Below the pieces are notes generated by a model. The model was not told where the DNA came from, did no database searches, and saw only the letters and a program-made list of their open reading frames with translations. Position numbers and translations under genes: made by a program. From contig JACSRH010000332.1 of the NCBI GenBank assembly GCA_014879855.1, positions 1-15,552 on the forward strand: 15,552 nt of DNA, in the 5' to 3' direction. Shown here piece by piece: positions 1 through 6,233 of this stretch. Each line of letters starts with the position of its first letter. Positions within the stretch are counted from its first letter, which is position 1. The stretch comes from Caldilineaceae bacterium. GTDB lineage: Bacteria > Chloroflexota > Anaerolineae > Caldilineales > Caldilineaceae.

Positions 1-747
1 GCCGCTCCCAAAGCAGAAACCGCGCTGGCGGTCATCAGCGAGGATCTCATCAATATCCGGCGTGGGCCAGGGTTGGACTATCCACCCATCAAGCTGGGAA
101 TGCGGGGAGATGAATTTACGATCATCGGGCGCAGCGCCGACGATCTCTGGTGGCAGGTGTGCTGCGTCGAAGAGTTGCCCGCTTGGATCACCAAAACGTA
201 TATCGACGCCGATGGCCCAATCGACGCCATACCGGTGGCCGACCCCAATGCGGCTGCGCAGGAAGACGTGGTGATTGCGCCTGCTTCGCCGACGCCCGTG
301 GAACAAAGTCAACCTGCACCAGAAGCGCCAGCAGAGGATGCTCCGCAGGAAGCGGCGCCGCCGGATGAACCAGCGCCGCCGGCGTTTCCATTTATCCTCG
401 CCGCGCAGGAGGCGTTCCCAGAAAATAATAACCTGGTGCGCGTCTTCCTGTATGCCTACCAGGGCGAAGAGGCGCTGCCGGGCTATAGCTTGCGCGTCAG
501 CAGAGATGGTGCAGCCATGCCGGTCAATGGCGTGTCTTCCGACGCTTCCGGGATGACATGGCCGACGGCCAGCCCACGCCAGCGTTTCCAGAACCTGAAA
601 GTCGAATTCCCTGGCGTCAATCCGGGCGGGGTGTGGGAAATCCAACTGGTTGATGGCAGCGGTGCAGAGGTTGGCCCGCCGGCTACGTTTACGCTGTCCG
701 CCACCGACGCCAACCGGGAGTTGTACGTTCGCTACGAAAAGCAATAA
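1..747 (+). CDS. SH3b-domain protein with C-terminal Ig-like domain (5' end missing)
   Basis: The reading frame is open from the first base to TAA at 745-747, so the gene starts upstream of the window; 248 residues are visible. Residues about 8-70 read as a bacterial SH3 (SH3b, type 3) domain: INIRRGPG, then GMRGDEFTIIG, then WWQV, ending at WITKTYI. SH3b modules usually bind peptidoglycan or other wall polymers. A linker rich in Pro, Ala and Glu (about 83-125) follows, then a C-terminal region (about 126-248) that looks like an all-beta Ig-like fold and ends in ELYVRYE. The export signal would lie in the missing N-terminus, so surface location is inferred from the domains. The GT39 gene begins 7 nt after the stop, which suggests one transcript. 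The SH3b call is firm; the Ig-like call rests on pattern only. Confidence 0.8.
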   Translation, partial: AAPKAETALAVISEDLINIRRGPGLDYPPIKLGMRGDEFTIIGRSADDLWWQVCCVEELPAWITKTYIDADGPIDAIPVADPNAAAQEDVVIAPASPTPVEQSQPAPEAPAEDAPQEAAPPDEPAPPAFPFILAAQEAFPENNNLVRVFLYAYQGEEALPGYSLRVSRDGAAMPVNGVSSDASGMTWPTASPRQRFQNLKVEFPGVNPGGVWEIQLVDGSGAEVGPPATFTLSATDANRELYVRYEKQ

Positions 748-754
748 CCCGCCG

Positions 755-3571
755 ATGACGACTGGCCTGCGCACTACGCGCATGAGGTGGGCTGTGCTGC
801 TGCTTATCGCGGCCGGGGTCGCGCTGCGTACGCTGCGGCTGGCGTGGCAGCCGCTGTGGTGGGATGAAGGGTACAGCGTTTACTTCGCCACCGAGCCGCT
901 GGCGCGCATGTTCGACCTCACCGCGCACGACATTCACCCGCCGCTTTACTATCTCCTGCTGCACGGTTGGATCGCGTGGTGGGGAAGTCCGCAGCCGGTG
1001 ATCGACCGCGGCCTGTCGGTGCTCTTCGGCGCGGCCGCGCTGCCGCTGCAAGCGTGGCTGGCCGGGCAGCTTTTCCCAGGACGGCGCCGCCTGCTGCTGG
1101 TGGCTGTGCTGCTGCTGGCCGTCAACCCGATGCAGCTTTATTACAGCCAGGAAGTGCGCATGTACGGGCTAGGCATGGCCCTCAGCACGGCCGGCACGGC
1201 ATTTTTCTGGATCTGGCAGCGGCGGCTGGCCACATCGGCGAGGTGGCGGGAGTGGCTGTGGCCGGCGCTTGGCTACACTATTGTCATGACCGCAGGATTG
1301 TACACGCTCTACTACTTCGCCTTTCTCCTGGCAGGACATCTTTTGTGGGCGGCGTTTGTCTATCGACGCGCGTTGCGCCGGCTCGCCGCGATTATGGTGG
1401 GACAGGCAATTGTCGTTGTATTCTACCTTCCCTGGTTACTCTACGCCACGCCTCGGCTGATCGACTATGTCGGCGCCAAGGTCACATCGGACCAGGATGT
1501 TGCTCTGGGGCTTTTACGCTACGTGGAACGCCATTTTACGGCCTTGAGTGGCGGCCATCTGCCCTGGCCCAATACGACATTGCCGTGGGCGTTCCTGCTG
1601 GGCGGCGCGGCTGTGACCATCATGGCCGCGGCATTGGTGTTGCGGCGCCGCAGCGCCAGATCGCCCGCTGGCGAGCGCCATGTAGAGCCCCAGATGGCGC
1701 TCGAAGAACGCTCCGCGCTGCTGCTCCTGGGCGTGCTGACAGGCGTGGCGATGGTGGGCGGCTGGCTGGTCAATCTGCGTTTCCCGTTTTTCCCACAAGG
1801 CGGCGAGCGCCTGTTGATCTTTGCGCTGCCCTACGGCTCATTACTGTTGGCGGCAGGCATCGACCACACCTGGAAATATGCCTACGCGGGTCGCGTGGCG
1901 CTGATCTTGTTGCTGGCGGCTGCGGCAGGCGGCGTCTTCACCTTTTATACGACGCCACGCTACAGCGCGTACGATTATCGTCCTCTGCTACGTGAAATCG
2001 TCCAGCAAGGGCGCAACGAGGACGCGCTGCTTGCCATCTTTCCGTGGCAAGTGGGGTATTGGCGCGCCTATGTGCCCCAGGACGCGCCGCTGCTGACCGG
2101 GCCGACGCCGCGCCTGCTCTCCGACGGTGCGGTGACATGGTCGCCAGCCGTGCAAGCAAGCGTCGATGCTGCGTTGGCCGCGGGCGCTCTCTGGTTTCCG
2201 GAGCCGCTCGCCTTTGGCAGTACGTTGCCAGCCGAGATCGAAGCTTATCTGGAAGAAAACGCCTCTACCCTGGAAAATCGCTGGTATGGCATGACGCGGC
2301 TGACCGCGTGGGCGGGCTTGCCCACTCCCGAACCTGACGCATCGTGGGCGGCTGATTTCGGCGCGGTGCAACTGCTCGCGGCGGCCACGGCGCCAGAGAC
2401 CGTGGAAGCAGCCAATCAACCCATCTCCGTGCAGATCATGTGGCAGATTGCCGAGTCAACCGAGCTGAACATCAGCCTGCGCTTGCTCGACGAGGCCGGT
2501 GCTATCTGGAGCAGCCGCGACTACGCGGTGGATTGGTCGTCGATGACGCCGGGCGCACAGGAAACGCACCGGGTTGGATTAATTGCCCCGGTCGGGCTGC
2601 CGCCGGGTGCGTATACAGTGGCGGTCAGTGTGGCGCGGCAAGACGACCGAGGCGAGCGCGCCGATGCGCTGACGCTGACCGGCAGCGACAAGGTCGATGC
2701 GCCGATCGGGCGCGTGACGGTCGTCGCGCCGGTGGAGGTGCAACCGGCGGCGCGGCTTCCCATCCGCACGCCACTGGCAAAACCGAGCGAGCAAGAGGGC
2801 GTCGCGTTGCTTGGCTTCACAGGGCCGGACGCAGCGACGCCGCTGCTGGCGGGGAGTGAACTTGGGCTTACGCTTTTCCTGCAATCGACAACAGATACGC
2901 CGGCCGCGCGCGCCATCTATGTGAGCCTGCTCGACGCGCAAGGCGCCGGCGTGGCCGGTTACACAGGGTGGCCCCTGCCCACCTACCCCGTTTCCTTGCT
3001 GACGCAAGGCGAGCTGCTGCGCGTGCCGGTGCGCTTCTTTGCACCGGGTGCGCTCGCAAGCGGCGACTATCAGTTGGTGGCTGGCTTCCAGGACGAAGAA
3101 AGCAGCGCCCAAAGTCCGGCAGTGCCGCTCGGGACGGTCCGCATTGAGCAGCGGCGCGCTGACTTCGAACGCAGCACGCCGGCCGTCAGCTTGGCGACGC
3201 CGGCGCAATTTGGCACGCACGCCCGCCTCTACGGCTATGACCGCAAGCCGAACGGGGATGGCGGCGCCAGGGTGCGGCTCTACTGGGAGATTATCCAGCC
3301 GCTGCTGCCGCCGCACCACATCTTCGTGCACGCCGATGCGCTGGACGGCGTTACGCTCGCCCAGCAAGACGGGCCGCCCGTCACCGCGAAGGGGCCGGCG
3401 CCCAGTGGCAGTTGGCAGCCGGGTGAATTTCTGGTTACGGAGCATATCATCCAGGCGCCGGCAGGCACAACAGTCAAGGTGGGTTTGTATGACCCGGTGA
3501 CGTTGGTGCGCCTGCCGGTGACGATTGACGGCGTAGCAGCCGGCGACAGTGTAACCATACACGAAGAGTGA
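755..3571 (+). CDS. GT39/PMT_2-family membrane glycosyltransferase with long beta-sandwich C-terminal tail
   Basis: This 938-residue polytopic protein probably transfers a sugar from a polyprenyl-phosphate donor on the outer face of the membrane (GT-C fold, ArnT/PMT-like). The signature of the first extracytoplasmic loop is present: WWDEG at 35-39 with the acidic pair D37/E38, HPPLYY at 61-66, and QEVRMYG at 132-138. About ten hydrophobic segments fill residues 12 to about 395. The rest, about 402-938, is soluble and seems to hold three diverged beta-sandwich units (roughly 533-655, 668-800 and 806-935). The last carries phrases such as VRLYWEI, HIFVHA and VGLYDP. I chose ATG 755 because it follows the SH3b stop by 7 nt; an upstream in-frame start would overlap that gene. 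ATG 782 is a possible alternative. No Shine-Dalgarno is evident. Donor and acceptor cannot be told from sequence. Confidence 0.85.
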   Translation: MTTGLRTTRMRWAVLLLIAAGVALRTLRLAWQPLWWDEGYSVYFATEPLARMFDLTAHDIHPPLYYLLLHGWIAWWGSPQPVIDRGLSVLFGAAALPLQAWLAGQLFPGRRRLLLVAVLLLAVNPMQLYYSQEVRMYGLGMALSTAGTAFFWIWQRRLATSARWREWLWPALGYTIVMTAGLYTLYYFAFLLAGHLLWAAFVYRRALRRLAAIMVGQAIVVVFYLPWLLYATPRLIDYVGAKVTSDQDVALGLLRYVERHFTALSGGHLPWPNTTLPWAFLLGGAAVTIMAAALVLRRRSARSPAGERHVEPQMALEERSALLLLGVLTGVAMVGGWLVNLRFPFFPQGGERLLIFALPYGSLLLAAGIDHTWKYAYAGRVALILLLAAAAGGVFTFYTTPRYSAYDYRPLLREIVQQGRNEDALLAIFPWQVGYWRAYVPQDAPLLTGPTPRLLSDGAVTWSPAVQASVDAALAAGALWFPEPLAFGSTLPAEIEAYLEENASTLENRWYGMTRLTAWAGLPTPEPDASWAADFGAVQLLAAATAPETVEAANQPISVQIMWQIAESTELNISLRLLDEAGAIWSSRDYAVDWSSMTPGAQETHRVGLIAPVGLPPGAYTVAVSVARQDDRGERADALTLTGSDKVDAPIGRVTVVAPVEVQPAARLPIRTPLAKPSEQEGVALLGFTGPDAATPLLAGSELGLTLFLQSTTDTPAARAIYVSLLDAQGAGVAGYTGWPLPTYPVSLLTQGELLRVPVRFFAPGALASGDYQLVAGFQDEESSAQSPAVPLGTVRIEQRRADFERSTPAVSLATPAQFGTHARLYGYDRKPNGDGGARVRLYWEIIQPLLPPHHIFVHADALDGVTLAQQDGPPVTAKGPAPSGSWQPGEFLVTEHIIQAPAGTTVKVGLYDPVTLVRLPVTIDGVAAGDSVTIHEE

Positions 3572-3584
3572 GGGGCGACAGTTT

Positions 3585-3600
3585 TTGCCAAAAGTGGCAA
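3585..3600. promoter_or_regulatory. Palindrome TTGCCA-AAAG-TGGCAA between GT39 and the helical-protein promoter
   Basis: Perfect 6-bp arms around a 4-nt centre lie 13 nt after the GT39 stop and end 2 nt before a candidate -35 box (TTTACG at 3603). There is no T-run after it, so it is a poor intrinsic terminator. Its position fits an operator for the downstream promoter, but no regulator is encoded nearby. Confidence 0.4.
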
Positions 3601-3602
3601 CC

Positions 3603-3631
3603 TTTACGCCGTCTGCTGCGTAGTGTATGAT
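3603..3631 (+). promoter_or_regulatory. Sigma-70-type promoter for the helical protein
   Basis: TTTACG (3603-3608) and TATGAT (3626-3631) are separated by exactly 17 nt. The -10 matches consensus at 5 of 6 positions and the -35 at 4 of 6. This would give a leader of about 75 nt before ATG 3712. A second TATGAT occurs at 3657-3662 but has no good -35 at the proper distance. Confidence 0.5.
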
Positions 3632-3711
3632 GCGCATGAGAAAGGCTGCGCCGTGCTATGATCAATCAACAAACAGCGCAGAGATAGCCCATTTACCAAG
3701 GAGATTTTTCT

Positions 3712-4218
3712 ATGCAAAGCAGCGACCAGAGCAAGTTCAACCCTGAAGCGACGGAAGAGTTTATCGGCGCCGACCCCAACGCGTCCACCACTGCCAGCGA
3801 GGAGCGCGCCCGCGAGGCCACGAATGAATTGATGGATGAGCTGGCCGATCTGGCCAACAGCATCACCAACCTGGGCAAATCCTGGTGGAACAGCGATCAG
3901 CGCAAGCAGATCGAGCGCGACCTGCGCAGCGGCATCGACAGCCTGACCACGTCGCTGGAGAGCAGCGTGCATCAGGTTGCCTCCTCGACGGAGGCCAAGG
4001 AGGTGCAGGCAAAAGCCGGCGAAGTCGGCGAGAAGGTGGCCAGCAGCAAGTTTGTGGCAGAACTGGCGACCGCGTTGAAAACTGGTCTGCAGTCGATCAG
4101 CCAGCAGCTCGACAAAGTTGCCAAGGATATTGAGACCAAGCGCGCCGCAGAGAACGAGGCGGAAGATGAGACGTCGACCGATCCGGGAATACACGATATC
4201 CCCATCGACCCACGCTAG
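3712..4218 (+). CDS. Charged, all-helical protein of unknown function with an internal duplication
   Basis: I do not recognise a named family. The 168-residue product has no signal peptide or membrane segment and is rich in Ala, Ser, Glu, Lys and Asp, so it is probably cytoplasmic. ATG 3712 is well supported by AAGGAGA at 3698-3704, with a 7-nt spacer. The N-terminal 35 residues look disordered. Residues 36-142 are amphipathic helix, and the last 25 are acidic and disordered, ending IDPR. Residues around 71-83 (LRSGIDSLTTSLE) align with 122-134 (LKTGLQSISQQLD), a repeat offset of 51 residues, with a Trp pair (W58-W59) before the first copy. This suggests two similar helical hairpins, perhaps for self-assembly or for membrane or protein binding. 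It appears monocistronic, with its own promoter and a terminator-like hairpin downstream. Confidence 0.75.
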   Translation: MQSSDQSKFNPEATEEFIGADPNASTTASEERAREATNELMDELADLANSITNLGKSWWNSDQRKQIERDLRSGIDSLTTSLESSVHQVASSTEAKEVQAKAGEVGEKVASSKFVAELATALKTGLQSISQQLDKVAKDIETKRAAENEAEDETSTDPGIHDIPIDPR

Positions 4219-4261
4219 TGGAGCGTCAAACGTCAGAGTTTGGGTTAGAGCGACAGCGAGT

Positions 4262-4352
4262 GAACGCAGATAGTCGCAGATAAAATCGGATAAGCGCAGA
4301 TGAGAACAAAGCATCTGTGTCTATCTGAGGCTATCGGCGTTTATCTGTGTTC
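4262..4352. repeat. Inverted array of eight 10-bp-phased CGCAGAT-type units
   Basis: Four units related to CGCAGAT start at 4265, 4275, 4285 and 4295; the third is degenerate (aTCGGAT). After an 11-nt loop (4302-4312), four reverse-complement units (ATCTGTG, ATCTGAG, ATCGGCG, ATCTGTG) start at 4313, 4323, 4333 and 4343. The spacing is exactly 10 bp throughout. The two 40-nt arms are complementary at 29 of 40 positions by my hand count. It sits between two convergent genes, in neither reading frame. It resembles the dispersed CGCAGAT-type intergenic repeats I recall from Chloroflexota and other genomes; its function is not established. Confidence 0.8.
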
Positions 4353-4358
4353 CCTTCC

Positions 4359-4421
4359 AAAGCGAGCACTGTAGCCAGAGCAAGATTTATCTGCCTGCAC
4401 CGCAGCGCTCGCTTTTCTTTT
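4359..4421 (+). terminator. Terminator-like inverted repeat between convergent genes
   Basis: AAAGCGAGC (4359-4367) and GCTCGCTTT (4407-4415) are perfect 9-bp complements separated by 39 nt. On the + strand the right arm runs into a T-rich stretch (TTTTCTTTT, 4413-4421), as expected for termination of the helical-protein transcript. The - strand side has a much shorter T-run, so it is less convincing for the epimerase. The long loop lowers confidence. Confidence 0.45.
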
Positions 4422-4428
4422 GAGATTT

Positions 4429-5532
4429 TTAGAAAAAGAACTTGGCCACGGCCAGCGCGCCCTGTTTCCACGGCACGCGATGCGAGACGCCAGACTGCCC
4501 CTCGAAGTCCTGTAAGTGGTCGATATACCACTGATAATTGCGGATCAGCGCCTGCTTGTTGGAATAGCGCGGGCGATACCCCAACACCCGTTCGGCCTTC
4601 TCGATCGATACAAACGAATCTTCGGTAACTGTTTCATACACCCATTTGTAAAGGGGGGACAGATTCACTTTTTCCAGCGCGCGCAGCGTCCAGATCGCGG
4701 GCGCGGCCGGAAGTGACACGATCTTGCCGCCGTGACCGGCATAATCGAGCACCGCCTGGTAGTCTTCCTTGAGCGTCGTGAATTCTTTGGCGCCGATGTT
4801 GAAGACATCATTGGCTTTCTCACAAGGCAGCGTGGCGACCAGATAGATCGCGTCGCACAAATCTTCGACATCGAGCAATTGATAACGGTTGTTCCCTGTG
4901 CCAAGCACAGGGAAATTCTTGCCATCCTTGGCCCAGTCGTAGAAGAGCGCAAAGACGCCCAGCCGTTCGGGGCCAACAAACGATTTGGGGCGGATGATCG
5001 GAATGCACATCCCCTTGTCGCGATAGGATTGGCATATCTCTTCGACCAGCACTTTAGCCTCGCCATAGGGACCAACGCCCAGCATTTGATCGGTTTCGTA
5101 CAGAGGATGGTGATCGGGAATCCCATAGACCGCCGTCGAAGAGATATGGATGCAGCGCGCAACCTTGTGCTCGAAAGCCGATTGCAACACATTGCGGCTG
5201 CCGTCGATGTCAGTTGTGTAGATGTCCTCCGGCGCATAGAGGGGCAAGGCCGCCGCGGTGTGGACGACAATCTCAACGCCCTGCATGGCGCGATCGACGA
5301 CGGCTTTGTCGCGAATATCGCCCTTGATCTCGGTGATCTGAGCGCGCTCTGGGTAAGTAAAATCGGCAATATCGAGCGTGACGACTTTGTGGCCGCGCGC
5401 CAACAAGTGCCGCGCCAGATTAATGCCTAAAAAGCCGGCGCCGCCAGTAATAAGAAAGGTCTTGACGCCCACTGCCGGCGCCGCGGTCAGGTCGCTTGAC
5501 GGCGTGATACGGGGTTGTGTTTCCCATGTCAT
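4429..5532 (-). CDS. NAD(P)-dependent epimerase/dehydratase (extended SDR)
   Basis: This 367-residue protein belongs to the extended short-chain dehydrogenase family, whose members act on nucleotide sugars, sterols or related substrates. The Rossmann motif TGGAGFLG is at 29-36, after an unusual N-terminal extension of about 23 residues. D54 at the end of beta-2 suggests a preference for NAD over NADP. HTAA is at 91-94, SSTAVYG at 131-137, and the catalytic Y156-x3-K160 lies in PYGEAK. IIRPKSFVGP follows, in the position of the usual RP-x-x-xGP segment. ATG 5532 has AAGGAG upstream (5545-5550) at a rather long 12-nt spacing. The Nudix gene ends 31 nt upstream on the same strand, so the pair is probably one operon. 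The substrate cannot be assigned, though a sugar-nucleotide or 3-beta-HSD-like role is plausible. Confidence 0.88.
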   Translation of the reverse strand: MTWETQPRITPSSDLTAAPAVGVKTFLITGGAGFLGINLARHLLARGHKVVTLDIADFTYPERAQITEIKGDIRDKAVVDRAMQGVEIVVHTAAALPLYAPEDIYTTDIDGSRNVLQSAFEHKVARCIHISSTAVYGIPDHHPLYETDQMLGVGPYGEAKVLVEEICQSYRDKGMCIPIIRPKSFVGPERLGVFALFYDWAKDGKNFPVLGTGNNRYQLLDVEDLCDAIYLVATLPCEKANDVFNIGAKEFTTLKEDYQAVLDYAGHGGKIVSLPAAPAIWTLRALEKVNLSPLYKWVYETVTEDSFVSIEKAERVLGYRPRYSNKQALIRNYQWYIDHLQDFEGQSGVSHRVPWKQGALAVAKFFF

Positions 5533-5563
5533 AAGTATGCTTATCTCCTTGGCCCGCCGGTTT

Positions 5564-6085
5564 TCAAGCGGGATGAACGCGCTCCCGCCAATTGATCAGC
5601 AGGCGCTGCGTGGATTCGAAGGCCAGCTCAGCCGGCAGCGTCTCTGGACCAAACCAACTGGCTTCGTCGACGTCGTCACAGGCAAGCGGTTCTACGTGCA
5701 CGTCGAGCGGTCGAGCGTGGTAGGCAAGGACAATGCCGAGGCTGGCGCCGTTGCCGTTGACCATCGGGAAGATCTCCAGCAAGTCGCCCACTGCAATTTC
5801 GAGACCCACCTCTTCACGCACTTCGCGCTGCAGCGCAGAGATCGGCAGCTCGCCGGCATCCATATAACCGCCGGGCAAGGCCCACTGGCCGCGCGCCGGG
5901 TTGACCGCACGGCGAATCAACAGCACGCGGTCGTGCGCTTCGATCAAAGCCACGACGGCTACTTTAGGATCAGGGAAATGGATAAAATTGCAGACCGGGC
6001 AGATCCGGCGCAGCTTGCCTTCAAACAGGCGATCTTCGAGCGCGTGTGCGCAACGTGGACAGTATTGATATAAATGCTGGCTCAT
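5564..6085 (-). CDS. Nudix hydrolase with N-terminal zinc ribbon
   Basis: The 173-residue product should cleave a nucleoside diphosphate linked to another moiety. A complete Nudix box runs from G73 to L95: G, five residues, E79, seven residues, R87-E88-V89, then E91-E92, G94 and L95. Before it is a four-Cys zinc ribbon (C9/C12 and C29/C32), as in NudC-like NADH pyrophosphatases and the Nudix_N_2 group. The protein is much shorter than NudC (about 257 residues), so it is better called a zinc-ribbon Nudix protein of unknown substrate. The frame is open 62 codons further upstream, but I chose ATG 6083-6085. The zinc ribbon begins there, GAGGA lies just before it, and the promoter is just upstream. 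It is the first gene of a likely operon with the epimerase. Confidence 0.9.
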   Translation of the reverse strand: MSQHLYQYCPRCAHALEDRLFEGKLRRICPVCNFIHFPDPKVAVVALIEAHDRVLLIRRAVNPARGQWALPGGYMDAGELPISALQREVREEVGLEIAVGDLLEIFPMVNGNGASLGIVLAYHARPLDVHVEPLACDDVDEASWFGPETLPAELAFESTQRLLINWRERVHPA

Positions 6086-6093
6086 AAGTTCCT

Positions 6094-6121
6094 CACGCCG
6101 CACGCCGCACGCCGCACGCCG
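6094..6121. repeat. Four perfect tandem copies of the heptamer CACGCCG
   Basis: CACGCCG repeats without error at 6094, 6101, 6108 and 6115. On the - strand this reads CGGCGTG x4. It fills almost the whole space between the Nudix -10 box (6126-6131) and its Shine-Dalgarno (about 6091-6095). It would therefore form nearly all of the short 5' leader. Confidence 0.95.
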
Positions 6122-6125
6122 CGAT

Positions 6126-6154
6126 ATTATAGGGGCGACCCAGTGAGACGCCAA
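6126..6154 (-). promoter_or_regulatory. Sigma-70 promoter of the Nudix-epimerase operon
   Basis: Read on the - strand, TTGGCG (6149-6154) and a perfect TATAAT (6126-6131) are separated by 17 nt. The expected start of transcription is near 6119, inside the heptamer tract, about 35 nt before the Nudix ATG. Confidence 0.7.
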
Positions 6155-6180
6155 AGCTACAGTGAGGGGGATGGCGAAGT

Positions 6181-6229
6181 TCCCGCGCCCTGGGAGCGAC
6201 CCCGGCGTCCTCGCTCCCGGAGCGCGGGG
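6181..6229 (-). terminator. Very strong GC-rich hairpin after the beta-glucosidase gene
   Basis: GGGAGCGA (6192-6199) pairs with TCGCTCCC (6211-6218). The stem continues outward through 6182-6188 with 6222-6228 after one C/A mismatch, for about 17 pairs around an 11-nt loop. It starts 5 nt beyond the beta-glucosidase stop at 6234, so it probably ends or protects that mRNA. No U-run follows on the - strand, so it is not a textbook intrinsic terminator. It also separates this gene from the Nudix promoter. Confidence 0.6.
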
Positions 6230-6233
6230 CGGT

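Noticed and set aside
967..1995. 342-codon + strand frame inside the GT39 gene
   Set aside because: It is a +2 shifted reading of the GT39 membrane core, Arg/Gly/Ala-rich with no motif. The GT39 frame has all the family signatures.
2579..3637. 352-codon - strand frame opposite the GT39 C-terminal tail
   Set aside because: It is rich in Arg and His with no domain, and sits opposite well-patterned beta-sandwich coding sequence. It is a shadow of high GC content.
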